Shown here: positions 50,401 to 60,200 of the stretch, one piece after another
Layout: every line of letters begins with the position of its first letter
How positions within the stretch are numbered: the first letter of the stretch is position 1
NCBI GenBank assembly: GCA_008933995.1
Contig: WARS01000030.1
Span: 405,001 to 469,000 of the forward strand
DNA: 64,000 nucleotides
Direction: 5' to 3'
Origin: Datnioides undecimradiatus
Lineage: Eukaryota; Chordata; Actinopteri; Lobotiformes; Datnioididae
Translations under genes and position numbers: made by a program
Notes under the pieces: model-generated
The model's database searches: none
Told to the model about the DNA's origin: nothing
What the model saw: only the letters and a program-made list of their open reading frames with translations

Positions 50401-53400
50401 CTCTGAAACCGGACATCTTGTTCAGAGACAGAGTTCCCTGAAGGCTACAATCAGTTGGTTCAGCAATCAGATGTGTAGTCTTTGGTGATGACCACACACT
50501 TCCCAGAATGCTGCAAGGGAGAGTTTAGCACCATGCATTATTGTTCTAGATCAGATCATTTCAAAATGCAGCTGTCACTGATGAGTTTACTGACGTCTGC
50601 TGGCTTTGGACATTGCTGTTGCATTACCGTATGCCCTGGCCTTCCCTAACAACCGCCGTAGGGTCTGTTTCCAAAACAGGAGTAACCTGTTTGATGTTGC
50701 CGCTGTCGAATGGTTATGGTTAAAACACCAACAGTGTGTGTTTGTGTGTGTTTGAACAGTTACATATGTGAGACAATCACCAGCACACACTTGTTTTAAC
50801 TGTCTCGCTGATTGTTTCGGCAGCTCTGTTGACTCTGTGGAGGGATTCATTAAGCTCAGACTCCCTCATTAGGTAGTTCTCATCACCCGACCTTACAGTC
50901 TACATTTGGCACTATTACATACAATGTCTGCTGTGTTGACTTTACAAAGGTGAGAGAGGCCTGTGAATTATATGCATGTTATGGTGGAGTTCTGCAAATG
51001 TAACTTTAAGTCATGAACTTGGAAAATATCTTCAAAATGAATCAGACATTTCCGTTTTAGTGTAACCAGTTAGGGCGCCTTGTCCTTAGAACAACAATAG
51101 CATGACGACTTACCTGTAATCTTACTGGAAGGTGGGAGAATGTGGAAATAACTTATTAGTGGGTTGATTACGTGATTACTTCAAGGATGTAGCAACATAC
51201 ATAAATAGATGTTACTTCTTTCTTTAGATTTGATATTGCTTATTATTAAAGAAACATGGAAAAATGGTGGATAGCTTTTTCTGCAAATTACCGCAAATTT
51301 TAATTTTTAGAATAAAAACAGTTTCAGTTCGACAACATTTGGAAAGTCTAAGAGAGCTGCGTGATAAAATCTGTTCATACCCATTCAAGTTAGTGTGAAG
51401 CCAAACTGGAAGTTAGCTGGCTCTCCTCTGTGGGCGCTGTGGCCCACTGAGCGTGCACAGTATGCATTCATCTGAATACGCTCCCTAAAGCAGGAAGTGG
51501 CTTTTTTTGGCTTCATGCGCCACTGAGCTGCTTTGAGAGGAATGAAAGAATGAAAGAGCCCCAACTCTGACACTATATCTAGTTGTTGCTAATACATCCA
51601 TCTGACAGATCAGAGCAGACTGAGCCGCTCAGGAGGATCTACTGGAGCTACGACTGAGAGTTTAAAGGGGTGCATTGAGGTGCAACAATGCACTGTATGG
51701 GGACAGTAATGTGAACTGTGAAGCATGTGAACATATTCTCATAGAATACAACAGTACCAAGGTCGTGAAGTAAGAAGAGTGCAGGAGAGACACTGACACA
51801 ACTGAACTGAGTTAGGGGTAGAGGCAGGGGGATTCATTCAGGTGGGGACAGAGGATTTAAAAAACCCCAAAACCAGTTTGTGTATAAAAATACAAGGCCT
51901 CTCTATTATGAATGGAATAAATACATGCACAATAAAATAAATAAGTATGGAGCTGTTTATGGATATCTCAATATCAATAGATATTTATAGATATCAATAG
52001 ATCACTATAAGATGTGCAGATCTAGGTACAGTGAGTGAGGAGTTCCTTACAGGAATTGTACTATACTGTACTGTATGTTATGTCTAATTTAATTAGACAC
52101 TGAGATTAATTAATTCAGACCAATGTGTCAGTGAAAAACATAAGAAATACCAATCAAATATTTATTATCTGTGTTTTCTTTTTCATTCTCAGATGTTTCA
52201 GTACCAATACAACATTTATCACTTCACTCTTGTTTTTCAGTGCAAAGTTTCATTTTGAGGCCAAATTGTTAAATCACCGTCCTGGCTCCACACTCACCGC
52301 ACTGTGGTGGAAAAGACTCGAGTGGATCGCATAGAATTCTACAAGTAGACATTTCATCAAACCTACTCATGTCTGGTGGGTTATATTAAGGCCGAACGGG
52401 AGAGCACAGCGCAGCAGTCCACTTGACTTTTCCACTTTGTTTTAGCTGTCGTGGATAACTGTCACTAATCGGCGGAACTAAAAGTGGACAGATGTTGAAT
52501 GGAGAATGGAGTGACAGCAGAGCGGAGCGGCGTCTGCGTCGCGCGCGAGGAGCTACTCCAGCAGCCGGGTGAAGAGTTGATGCAGCAGCGCGCTGGTGCA
52601 GCTCGTATCCACAAACGCAGAGGAGCGCTGAGTGGCTGTGCTACTTGGGCAAACTTGGGTTTGCGTGAAGACTGACGGTCAGCGCACATGTTGCGTGTTT
52701 GAGCGGGCTTACCTGGAGGGACACACCTGCAGCGCGGCTGACCTACAGCTGCTGTCGGGGGTAAACTCCAGTCCGGGCGCTTCAAGTCAGCCTAAAGGCT
52801 CTTCTCCTCATCTCCACAGAGCTCTGCAGCACGTTCCTCCGTCAGAGCCAGGTCCATTCTAAACCTCCACCTCTCTTTCACTGCTCGTCTACTATTACAA
52901 CAAAACTCCACCTCAGCAAATAATGCTGGCTTTACCAGTCTGACGAGCAGTCCACCCTGACAGCTTTATATGACACTGCTCTCTTATTATAGTGAGTCAG
53001 GATGGCTCCAGCCACCCTCTCCCCCCACCGACCCCAACACACACACACGCACATCATGATATAATACAACAAAATAGCAAAATAGGACCCTGTCAGCGTC
53101 ACTGACTCATATACAGACATTACTTTTAAAGGTATTATTTGACATCTATGGACATGCAAACACACAACCAGCAGCTGAGCACAAAACAAATGAAGATCAT
53201 GCAGTGTAATGTATGAAAAGGACCAAAGCCATTCTCTGTCTTCTCAGTCTTCCACAGGCTGAGTTTGGAAAAACAAGTGTGACACATGGAGCTGTTATGG
53301 TTTTGATCTAATCACATGCTTCAATCTGCAGCTGAAGCAAACATTAGAATGTGTGTATTGCAAGTAAACAAGTTTGACAGCTAATTGGAATGCTCCCCCT

Positions 53401-54256
53401 GGTGCCCTGTGTTTAAAGAACACTGCAGCGCTGCCCTCTGGGGATGCACATGTGCTGATAAAACCGCACAGTGGGCTCTCAGTGGTTCCAACCTGTGGCT
53501 CGCGGTCCAAAGGTGGGTCATGTGTCCATTCTGCATGGATGCACGTGAATCTCTTCAACAACGGCATACTCAACCAGGACCAGCTGCTTTCAGCAACACT
53601 ACACACACTCACCTTCAGTGTCTGTATCAGTGTGTTGTGTCACAGACAGGTGCTGCTAGTGACTTGGCCACTGATGTCTGTGTCTGTCTATTTGTCCCAA
53701 ACCAAACCATGCCATATACATATACATATATGACTTGGTTCATGCAGTGTTGCAGTGGAGAGCTCGCTCTACTTTGACTTTAGAGAAAAAATATAATGCT
53801 TTACTTTTTTAAAACCCTTTAATTGCACATGAGGTACTGCAGCGTTAAAGCTTTGGATCACCCTGCTCTGGGTTCTCTGTGTTCAATAGTTAATGCTGAT
53901 GCAAAACAGCACAGCTCTGACTCTCACCTGTTTCCTCATGCGGTCGTGGTGTCCCATGATTATGGCAGCATGGTGAGGGTACTTCTGCCTCAGGTGATCC
54001 AGGAACACCTCCTTCTTCCTCTCCACGTCAGAGTGCTGCATCATCAAGCTGTCCAGCTGGCTGTCCCTGCCGGCTCCAGCTGAGGGGGCATGGCCTCTTG
54101 GTAAGGTGCTGGGAGAGCGCGGGGCTGAGCCACGGGAGGAGAAGTCCGGGTGACACAGCAGGCTGCTGTCTGGAGGCTGCTGCTGCTGCTGCTGCTGCTC
54201 AGTGCCGCTGTCCATGGCAGGACAAGAGGAGACTTTTGAGGGCGAGTTTCCTGAAT
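19751..54256 (-). CDS. kiaa1217: Sickle tail protein homolog (KIAA1217/SKT family), 5'-incomplete, 22 coding exons placed
   Basis: SKT is a cytoskeleton-associated coiled-coil protein related to p140Cap/SRCIN1 and needed in mouse for normal intervertebral discs. Exons, 5' to 3': 54256-53928, 47659-47467, 46239-46041, 38358-38070, 36832-36556, 35417-35106, 34692-34588, 34338-34301, 34191-34022, 33588-33413, 30881-30745, 30226-30079, 29985-29694, 29595-29428, 29316-29076, 28557-28459, 27914-27692, 27597-27513, 27395-27165, 25732-23774, 22898-22794 and 20536-19751 (stop). Phases agree except across 46041-38358, where one short exon is missing. About 2,187 codons are placed; human KIAA1217 has 1,943. 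KIAA1217 is preferred over SRCIN1 because of KKPIIVFLNEP, KFKFKFPKNKLAAISQAIR and ASKIPAL in the C-terminal half, which SRCIN1 lacks. The N-terminal start exon is not visible. Confidence 0.9.
20665..21062 (-). mobile_element. Teleost short DNA-type repeat ('tacttgagtaaatgtac' family)
   Basis: The right end on the minus strand reads 'gtagtggaatgtgagtacatttactcc', and the left end carries 'ctgctggaacaactattctgatact'. Both match the ends of a non-autonomous repeat very common in fish genomes. The interior has the usual alternation of 'aagta' and 'tactt' motifs. No transposase is present. The assignment is from memory of the family. Confidence 0.55.
21368..22200 (+). CDS. Possible nested small secreted-protein gene inside the sickle tail intron
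   Basis: I do not recognise this gene. On the plus strand an ATG at 21368 opens MQSVDIKLLLLVLLMTNAN, a signal-like leader, ending at a GTAGGA donor (exon 21368-21425). After TTCTTCTTGCAG a second open exon begins at 21693. It ends at 21824 (AAAG/GTAATC) or about 21817 (AAT/GTGAAA). A third exon from 21934, after CACTGCAG, starts DEDLLYR and runs to TAA at 22198-22200. It has two Cys, is rich in Thr, Glu and Lys, and has one NGT sequon. AATAAA follows at 22325. The stronger exon-2 donor leaves phase 1 while exon 3 wants phase 0; the weaker donor agrees. The size and leader suggest a small secreted factor of cytokine type, but no family match is claimed. Confidence 0.35.
22325..22330 (+). terminator. 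Candidate polyadenylation signal of the nested plus-strand gene
   Basis: AATAAA lies 125 nt after the TAA at 22200, on the same strand as the possible nested gene. Confidence 0.35.
22794..22898 (-). CDS. kiaa1217: Sickle tail exon, 35 codons, Ser/Lys-rich
   Basis: It encodes TSSSSSSSAQRSHAKSR and ends PKGQKQPSQ between a TTGCCAG acceptor and a GTAAAT donor, phase 0 at both ends. It aligns in order with the AKNRPG..KPGKQSK region of human KIAA1217. A phase 0-0 exon can be skipped without changing frame. Confidence 0.75.
23215..23343 (-). CDS. kiaa1217: Possible alternative terminal exon of the sickle tail gene
   Basis: After a CACAGCAG acceptor the minus strand is open for 42 codons in phase 0, the phase left by the preceding 653-codon exon, and ends in TGA. 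The predicted peptide starts ELQSFSLSSSSKSLSRSS and ends TSNSPPV, Ser/Arg-rich like its neighbours. Use of it would end the protein early and drop the ASKIPAL region. Human KIAA1217 offers no clear counterpart that I recall. Confidence 0.35.
   Translation of the reverse strand, partial: ELQSFSLSSSSKSLSRSSRLSYLKIFNSLRRIKPPTSNSPPV
23774..25732 (-). CDS. kiaa1217: Sickle tail large exon (653 codons)
   Basis: The exon opens after ATTATAG with VTTALSDKNN and closes at AAGAACCAG before GTCTGA; reading on gives an immediate stop, so splicing is required. It carries a Pro run (PPPPPPPP) near SPDSWDDE, and KKPIIVFLNEPVDFQSACK followed by RLSTIFESEEDL, matching the human KKPVIIIFDEPMD and RLSTIFEE. 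It then has KFKFKFPKNKLAAISQAIR, KKTLEVVVYEEEEE and FDSIDSLEQSIKQLE. The first half is repetitive and poorly conserved; the second half is strongly diagnostic of KIAA1217. Confidence 0.92.
27165..29985 (-). CDS. kiaa1217: Sickle tail proline-rich exons (seven exons)
   Basis: Exons 29985-29694, 29595-29428, 29316-29076, 28557-28459, 27914-27692, 27597-27513 and 27395-27165 read in continuous phase. They include SPIMARRMKTTTG, a Ser-Pro repeat (SASPSASPS), GKSPPPPPPRRS (human GGKSPPPPPPPPRRS), SGLTTGRSGEVIFTTRKE (human SGLTTTRSGDVVYTGRKE), and an acidic run before DDNRFMKELQ (human GDKIMAELQ). Poly-Pro segments suggest SH3/WW partners. The exon at 29595 begins AAG/GTGAGT, an acceptor fused to a perfect donor. 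Confidence 0.8.
30079..34692 (-). CDS. kiaa1217: Sickle tail coiled-coil exons (six exons)
   Basis: Exons 34692-34588, 34338-34301, 34191-34022, 33588-33413, 30881-30745 and 30226-30079 encode the coiled-coil core. It starts with SERMKAMEEQIASLAGLV (human RERMQAMEKQIASLTGLV). It then has AKRNVSELRAQLKQLRHLQ, NQESVSSMLRMAGQEL, EEERMHYLHKED, LRDVEEGAISLRRVGEAVA and EVEAVRFLKEEPLKMDSML. All agree in order with KIAA1217 and p140Cap. This is the helical, partner-binding part of the family. Confidence 0.92.
31082..33412. other. kiaa1217: Intron of the sickle tail gene (30882-33412)
   Basis: No family exon was found here. A 161-codon minus-strand open frame at 32380-32865 lies in an unusually CpG-containing, repeat-poor stretch and may mark a conserved non-coding element. 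The rest is AT-rich with short CA runs at about 31,380-31,410. Confidence 0.4.
35106..36832 (-). CDS. kiaa1217: Sickle tail exons with RQKSRKYGDSQLP region
   Basis: Exons 36832-36556 and 35417-35106. The first follows RDVKP with DEDAASSKSMALVVRG and GRLSMASSQ (human DEDMSGKNIAMYRNEG and GRMSIASSH). The second gives RQKSRKYGDSQLPPLVNQ and PPPSPHRVSEVRMIDG (human RQKSRKYPDSHLPTLGSK and PPASPHRVSDLRMID). Both keep phase 2 at their 3' ends. The SPHR and RRSLRRDS sites look like kinase targets. Confidence 0.92.
36370..36500. mobile_element. Scrap of the teleost 'aagtaaagta' short repeat
   Basis: The segment 'gtagaaatatgcaagtaaagtaccagcacc' (in part) resembles the interior of the family seen at 20,665-21,062. 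It is short and diverged, and its boundaries are not clear. Confidence 0.3.
36965..37690 (+). mobile_element. LINE (L2-like) 3' UTR fragment in a sickle tail intron
   Basis: The left part carries 'tcctctcctgtggaaccagc' and 'cagtctgggttcagg', followed by 'cccttcctgtttgattaagc'. These match the region after the reverse transcriptase stop in a fish LINE family whose tail also appears at 17,640 and 39,325. The CT run and the 'cctgcag' stretch are usual for this UTR. The right boundary is uncertain. It lies between the exons at 36832 and 38070. Confidence 0.45.
37777..37801. repeat. (GATTA)n pentanucleotide repeat
   Basis: About five 'gatta' units in a row. Confidence 0.95.
38070..38358 (-). CDS. 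kiaa1217: Sickle tail exon, Ser/Pro-rich, ending ILERRDVKPG
   Basis: After a TTCGCAG acceptor the exon reads LSKEVLYGSHSPVHT, then MVRSMPSSPSRMAYGG (human PHSMPPSPSRIPYGG), GSATLPRKRLSE, and SSAILERRDVKP (human PSAILERRDVKP). It ends in phase 1 at a GTGAGA donor. It starts in phase 0 while the previous placed exon ends in phase 2, so an exon of length 1 mod 3 is missing between them. Confidence 0.92.
38445..38488. repeat. (TG)n/(CG) microsatellite
   Basis: Interrupted TG repeat lying about 90 bp upstream, in the minus-strand sense, of the acceptor at 38358. Confidence 0.9.
39325..39470 (+). mobile_element. LINE (L2-like) 3' tail fragment
   Basis: It carries 'gctgtcaccaagtgtttgct', 'tagatctgctctgtttgtac' and 'gtgatttggtgctatacaaa', the end of the same LINE family as at 17,640. 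It keeps the terminal segment that the 17,640 copy lacks. Confidence 0.55.
42115..42620 (-). mobile_element. LINE endonuclease-domain remnant with a repeat tail
   Basis: On the minus strand, 42,350-42,620 reads in pieces as a non-LTR retrotransposon endonuclease: IRGGGLCVQLTDAWC, then DDFNQTDLRAVAPYFHQH, which resemble RGGGLCVYVND.WC and GDFN.A.L..VLP.FHQH of fish LINEs. The middle of the domain is deleted, so these motifs are too close together. The adjacent 42,115-42,350 carries 'gtccttgggcaagacactga', a common fish LINE/SINE tail. The copy is old and non-functional. Confidence 0.6.
44358..44382. repeat. (TG)n microsatellite
   Basis: Pure TG run, about 12 units. Confidence 0.95.
46041..46239 (-). 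CDS. kiaa1217: Sickle tail exon, AIP3/Bud6-like domain
   Basis: The exon reads GVLYLQYGEETKQVRMP, then AVRALFVTAFPHQLTMKML, SPNMAIYIKNTSHKVYYDL and EDVR, almost identical to human KIAA1217 (GVLYLQYGDETKQLRMP, LTMKMLESPSVAIYIKD, VYYELNDVR). It starts with 2 nt completing a Gly codon from the exon at 47467 and ends in phase 2 at GTGAGG. This is the most conserved part of the family and fixes the gene's identity. Confidence 0.95.
47407..47445. repeat. (TG)n microsatellite just downstream of a sickle tail donor
   Basis: A pure TG run of about 19 units on the plus strand (CA in the transcript) begins about 20 nt inside the intron after the exon ending at 47467. Confidence 0.95.
47467..47659 (-). 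CDS. kiaa1217: Sickle tail exon with ALETMSEGD motif
   Basis: After TTTCCATCCAG the exon reads TGSPHLSEPLPC, then LVEDPLALETMSEGDVL and GCKARASLPVGRSSGQTSERP. Human KIAA1217 has TRSPKLSHSPQPP, SADSLEAMSEGD, and SRTRASLPVVRSTNQTKERS at the same place. It starts in phase 0 and ends in phase 1 at a GTAAGT donor. The Met in ETMSEGD is the first in-frame ATG available to a transcript starting at the internal promoter near 52.9 kb. Confidence 0.92.
49330..49480 (+). mobile_element. tRNA-derived SINE
   Basis: It starts 'ggggcagcagcagctcagtc', with a box A-like 'agctcagtcgatagaga' and a box B-like 'ggctggttgaagtcc' about 50 bp later. This is followed by 'gttcacctcctgcacactg', the body of a SINE widespread in spiny-rayed fishes. 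The box B has drifted, so it is an old copy and not a tRNA gene. Confidence 0.65.
52713..52971 (-). promoter_or_regulatory. kiaa1217: Candidate alternative promoter and non-coding first exon of the sickle tail gene
   Basis: On the minus strand TATAAAG at 52971-52965 is followed by a GC-richer stretch and a strong donor CCAG/GTAAGC at 52713/52712. The CpG-rich block continues to about 52,490. The ATGs in the putative exon open short frames that stop, so it would be a 5' UTR exon. Splicing to 47659 would give a product lacking the poly-Gln exon. On the plus strand TATATTAA at about 52,381 could drive divergent transcription. No transcript data were available. Confidence 0.35.
53928..54256 (-). 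CDS. kiaa1217: Sickle tail N-terminal exon with poly-Gln and HLRQKYPHHA motif
   Basis: After CCCAATCCAG the exon reads (D)SGNSPSKVSS, a run of seven Gln, then SDVERKKEVFLDHLRQKYPHHA, stated here in parts: SDVERKKEVF and LDHLRQKYPHHA. It continues AIIMGHHDRMRKQ. Human KIAA1217 has SEMDRKREAFLEHLKQKYPHHA and SAIMGHQERLRDQ, here also in order. It starts with 2 nt of a split codon, so at least one coding exon lies further upstream. It ends in phase 0 at GTGAGA. Confidence 0.92.
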
Positions 54257-57200
54257 CTGGATTGGGGATGGACGAGAGAGGTAACACGATGAGTTAAGAG
54301 ATGAAAAGAACAGAGAACAATGAAGAAGAAAATATAGGTCAGGACAGAAAGGCACAAACGAGAGGATGTGACAGGATGAGGAGTGCGGCTGCACTGTCAC
54401 AGGCTGTGACTGTAACACTGTGTCATCCTGTGAGGCTTCATCTTACACAGTTACTGCCCTGGCCGCCAGTGTCCTGTTCAGTCTGCAAGATCTCTACACT
54501 TTGGACTGCGACTCACAAAGTCAAGGTTAACAGCTCCTCATCAGATGTCGTACATCTTTAGTGCCTTATTCTTTTCCATAGAACAAACAGTAAACAACTA
54601 AATATGATAATGTAGTAGCTATCTTATGGAAATCTGGGCCTGTCACATGTGAAGTGTGTGTTTTTGTGTATTCGCCATTGGTTTGTATGGATCACTTGCT
54701 GTTTCTGTGTGCATGCCGTTAATGTGCATCAGTGTGTGGATAAATGCCGTAATAATGGAGGAGCGATATGCAGCTCTGCAGATGAAGAGCGCGGCAGTTT
54801 GAAAATAAAATGTAGGATGAGCATGCGATGAGAAACGAGATGGACAACCTTCATGGCTGCGTCCTCCCAAACCAACAGCGGTGGCTGCTGGGACTGCGCG
54901 GTGCTGGACAACATGATCAGCTCTGTGGAAATGCCACTGATCCAGTCTTCACAGCAGCTTACTGCTGTGTGACTGCTGCCGTCACTCTGTGGCATTTCCC
55001 ACGGTCAGACCTGCAGGCTCTGACATACATACATACAGACATGCACTGCAAAAAAAAAAAAGACACCCTGAATTCACAGCAGCGGTGACACCTCGACGGC
55101 GCACGGACACTCGAGCATCGGTGACCATCGTGGCACACCGAGCCTGACCTCTGTTATGAATTCAAACACAGGCTGGATGCAACGCGCTGTCGTTCAGACG
55201 TGAACAGAGGAGGAGATTTGGAGAGTGGACTGTGCTGTGGCTCCAGGACTGCTTCCTTTCAGTTTACAGTCCATATACAGTTACCGTGGATTAGCTTCCT
55301 AATCTCCTCTCAGCAGCAGCTAAACACCAACAGAACTATAAATGGACAAAATGTTTTGAAGATGCTACACAGCAACACATCACCAAAATATTGTTTTACA
55401 CCTCACTGCTTTGTAAATCATCCAATTCACATCAGAATACTGCCTGTAGCAGCCATGCATATTATGGATTTTCCATTACACTCCTTATGCAAAGCTGCAC
55501 AGAGCTGATTTTCCAATTATAGAGTCAGTTACATGGCATTTTACAGAACAACCAGTGTGTGAAAGCAGAATAATGGCAGGGGATAGCTGAGTACACACTT
55601 ATAATATATGGAGGCCATGTTCCATTTGCATTATGGGAAGTGTAGGAGTGGTTTTGGAGCTTGATCCTCACTCAGAGTCAGGTTAATTACTCTGTTTGTA
55701 CTCTGGGCTCAGGGCCTGTTTCCCTCCTGTGTATTCACAGTGCATTCGTGTGATTACATGTGAACTGCTGCACCGATCGTCTCAGACTGGGTGCAGTTAG
55801 ATCTATGTGCATTTTAATGTAAGCAGGCAGGTTGCACATGTCAGTCACGTGTGTTGCATAAGCTGGTTGTTTGTGCAGTATTTTCAGTTCTGGGGTGTTT
55901 CTGCAAATATTACTTTATAGAAAAGCAAATACTGAATATAATTATATAATTCAACGCTCGCGTTTTTTGCAGTGCACAGATCCACACACATCCACAGCTT
56001 CACCGTTGTGACATTTGGAACTGTCCTGGAGCTTGCCTTGTCTTTAATTAGGACACATTGTGATTGGTTGGATGCAAAATGTCTTTTTAACACAGCTGGA
56101 GGCATTTGTGTGATTGTGTGTGGCGGTGGTGGCAAAACACCAATACAAAGTTTAACCAGCACATTTACATGACCGTCGCAATCATCATCACTGTCATCAG
56201 TGTTGGCCACGACTGTAATACGATGGAGAATTAGGTTAAATTATGAGAATTTAAAGTGTGTAATGTTACTTTTATTGGAATTGCAGTTAGATCATTCACA
56301 ATTTTAATCACATTTCAATTAAAATGTAATCAATATTCAATCAATACTTGGAAAGCATTTTCCATTAAGTATATTTTTTGCTAAATTCAATACTGACACA
56401 TACTGTGGCCTCATTCCAAGTTGCTGGGATTCATGATTTTTGCCTACTCAGCCGTCCTCTCACATTTTACAGACATCTTCCAGCTTCTCCTCCACGTTAT
56501 GGAGCGAACACGCACTCTACATGGCACAAGAAGTGTAACACAGAGGGAAGGAGCTGAATCCTCACTGTGTATGCGTGTGAAGGTGCGGGAGGGCGGAGCT
56601 TCATGTCCAGACAGAGGACACTTGCATGCTCAGCTCACATTCTGGATAAAGTCCTACATGTACACATTCACTGATGGGGTGTGAGAACAGCTTATGGACT
56701 ATACAGAAATGCACCCTGCAGTAAAGTGAAGGATAACATCATTAAGACACAGTGGTTAGCATTACAGCGCCTCAGCATTGATTAGTAGCACAACAGCTAA
56801 GAGTTTCTATGTAAGTATCCATGTAATTTAGCACTGCTGTAATGCACTTCATCAAGCTCAGCATCAAACACAGCCGCAGTGCTGTGTGACCAGCTGAGAC
56901 GTTTGTGAGGTGTGAGAGGCCTCTGCTGGTTTGACCGTAACCTCTGTCCCAGTTACATTTTACTCTTTTCAGGCTTGTCTGAGTAATTATCTTATTTACC
57001 CTGTGCTGGGGCGTCCTGATGCAATGATCCTCTGTGTTGGCTTATCCCTGAGCTTATTTAACAAAAAAGCATCGTATGAGGAGAACTAATGCCATAACCT
57101 GCCCAGTAAGCAGCGCACCTTTCAGACTGGTTAGTGGAGAAGACTGAACTTAATGAATAAATGGGCTATTACAAACAGCTGCTTTCCCAAATTTCCCAGG

Positions 57201-60200
57201 ATACCTCTCAACACTGGTAATCCGGGGAGGATAAAATGGGTCAGTAACATCGAGGACAAGCTGTTGAGGGGGATGGAGGAGTGTGAGCAGTCCTCCCTGA
57301 TAAGTATCTCGTCCTCCTGTCACGCCTGGAGGTGTAAAATCTCTCTGTAACAAGCCTTCTACCCTCGGTGAACGTTTCACCTCTGGAGTGTGTGGGTAAC
57401 ACTGAAGCTTCACAGCCTCATCCCATAATCTCCCATCAGCCCCTGCCGGCACCACAGGGAGGTCTGTGTATGTGCAGGCCCGGGTCGCTGTGAGGTGGCT
57501 GAAGCTTTGTGCGGCAGCGTGCTCAGTCACAGCGAGCAGAGGGTTTTCTCGTCTCCATATGCAGTATACCCTCCATGCTGTGCTCACTGTGGTCAGTGTT
57601 CCTGACCTTCTCCTCACATCTCCTCATACTTTTGCAGGTTTGCACTATGAACTGCGACACACACTCTGATTATTCTAATGATTATTTTATATTTTGGGCC
57701 ACTCTCTTATTGATATTGAGTAAGATCCTTTAAGTTTTAAGCCTGTTGAGTTTTGTTTGTCTTCTTAAGAGAAAGACTAGCTTTTCTCTCACGTTACATT
57801 AAATGAAGGATTTTACAAATGTGTGTGTTTCTCACTGCGACCATCATTTTATCCACTATCTCAGTATCACACAATAAACGGTAAAAAGACAGTTTTTCTT
57901 ATTACAAAATATGCAACTTGGACATATTTGATTGGCCAAGACAGTCTTGACTCAAATCATATGCACTTGGTTAGTGATTGGTATGTCAGGGAGAGGACAA
58001 ACATCTAAGGTAAGTCTGGTTCACATTGCTGCTGTGGGAACATGCTAACTTTGTGAGTGTTACAGTTTCCATGTGAAGACAAATACACATGCTCACAATA
58101 GAGAGTCTGGCCAATCACAGGTGAGGACATAAAGGAACGGAATGAGGACAAGAGATGGAGACAGAAATAGATTTCATATTTCTATAATCATTATTTCCTC
58201 TGTCTGCAACCTCATTTTCCCTCCATCTGTCTCTCTATATGTCTCTCTCTCTCTCTCTCTGACTCATTGACAAAGCAGATCTGATTGATCTAGTTCAGCG
58301 CCGGCCCGGAGGTAAATTTCAGTTTGTTCTCTGTGCCAGGAAACCCTGTGTGGATATTTAACTCACATTGTGGACGGTCAGTCAATTAACCAGTTAGTTA
58401 GCACTGCAGCATGCTGTTAGCATGTGAGCTAGCTGCAGCTTGTACTGAAAAGGTTGCCAATATTTAGTCATCTAAATTAATATTAAAATTAATATTATCA
58501 GTCAGCATCAGTTGATGCCATGTGGCTCTCTCATATTAGTCTTAGAGTGAATAACATAACTTGAGTTGATGATTTGTTACTGTCTGGGCGATAAAACCTT
58601 CATGACTAACAAGCCTGAGGTGGCAATCTAATCAATTCAAATCGATTCTTTTTGCTCTTTTGCTCCAGGTGCTCCTCTGGTATCACATCAGTCGAGGTTG
58701 TGACCAAGCTAAGTGGATAGAGAAGAGTGAAAACACTGCAGAACCTTGACTGACCATGGAGAATTGTCACCTCCGCTCAGTTTCCCTCTCAAGCAGTTTG
58801 TTTCAGGACTCTTTAGTCTTGCACTTGCACACTCTGTGTCTCTAGAACATTCTTCACTGCGATCCCGAAGTTCTTTGTCCCGTGCTCCCACATGAAACAG
58901 GCTCAGACATCGAGCCCTGGCCCCGCTTCGTAAGATGATGCAGATGCAGATGAACACCGCTCCGTGGCAGCAGCCAGACATTTGATGCCCTCAGTGTAAC
59001 CTGACCTGTGACTGTTCAGGTGTGTCCCGACCTCATTTTCTCTTCTGGCTGCTGTAAATCTGGGACCTTACATGACCACAGACCCGCTTTTCTAAACACA
59101 ATCCGTTTTTTTTTAACACTGTCAGTGACATGATTTGTACTTGCAAAAACAGAAATAGCCGCACTGTGGGCACGATCAAAAATAAGCACCGGGAACAGTG
59201 GCATGAGTCTTATCTGCAGAGACGTGCAGCTCCACATGTAGCATGAATGATCAAAAATATACTCTGGAGATGTTTGCAGAGCAAGCAGCTGTCTCCCAGG
59301 GCCCTCAGTGCGCAGCGAGGCGCACCGCAGCAGATTTTGACTGCGAGACAAAAGAAGGGAAGAAGAATATATGGGAGCAGAGTGTGATGCGGAAGATGCT
59401 GCAGGGGTTGGGAACAGGAGCGCAGAGGAGTGAGGAATGGACGGTTGGAAAGATGTTTGCGATGAACTTTCAGTGCTGCTGGAAGAACACTTCCCACTGT
59501 AGTAAAGAATAATCTGTGATGCGCAAAGCTGGGGAAGAAGCAGTGACTAAAGGGTTAAAGTGTGTCTGGTTGGGAAAAGTAGATTCTATAACCACCACTG
59601 AGGTGTTCATGAGCAGGCCTTTAACCTCCTAATGCTCCACTGCAGCTGGCTGAAGTGTGAACTGGACCATCCTTCATTTATCTCCTGGGTAAATACATTA
59701 TTTTCTTCCCGGTCATCACTCAGGACGGCTCTGAAGTTTGTTTCCTGCAGAGATGTGTCTCCTTCACTGGGAGCTGACATCTCTGTCCGACAGCTTTCCA
59801 TCTTGACCCAGTTAGTGCACCTTGACAATAACCTTGAAAATAGTGTAGATCAACCACTAAGATTATTGTCAGGGTTGTTTAACATGCCTAGTTAAAACAG
59901 AGTTAAGCTCAGCTCCCTTGGGTCAAGGACCATCTACCTGCCGTCTACAAAGCCTTAAAAGAGTTTCTAGAGGCTACGACGACATCCCCAGACCACCTGA
60001 AACATCATTCTATGGAGAACTTGTTCCACCACCACTGTGTTACAATGGGTATCACATCACAGCATCTCTGTTAGACCTCACTTTTTGAACCACACTGCAA
60101 GAAAGTGGGCAAATCTGCTGCTGCTGTGGTAAGACCTGAATGGGATAAGTGCTCTCAAGCTAAACTCTGACTGTAGAACATTAAATTAGTCCGTTCACTC

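Larger units (their letters stand above)
47660..53927. other. kiaa1217: Large sickle tail intron with SINE and candidate internal promoter
   Basis: No family exon was found. It contains a tRNA-derived SINE at 49,330-49,480, a TAAT-rich stretch at about 49,600-49,780 that could be a regulatory element, and a CpG-rich block at 52.4-52.97 kb. The rest is unremarkable. Confidence 0.45.

Noticed and set aside
19751-54256. Identification of the minus-strand gene as SRCIN1 (p140Cap)
   Set aside because: The AIP3 and coiled-coil exons fit both relatives, but YLQYGEETKQVRMP, KFKFKFPKNKLAA and ASKIPAL fit KIAA1217 and have no SRCIN1 counterpart.
57150-57617. 155-codon minus-strand frame upstream of the sickle tail exon
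   Set aside because: No resemblance to the SKT N-terminus and no donor in the phase required by the exon at 54256. At most it may lie in a conserved non-coding block.
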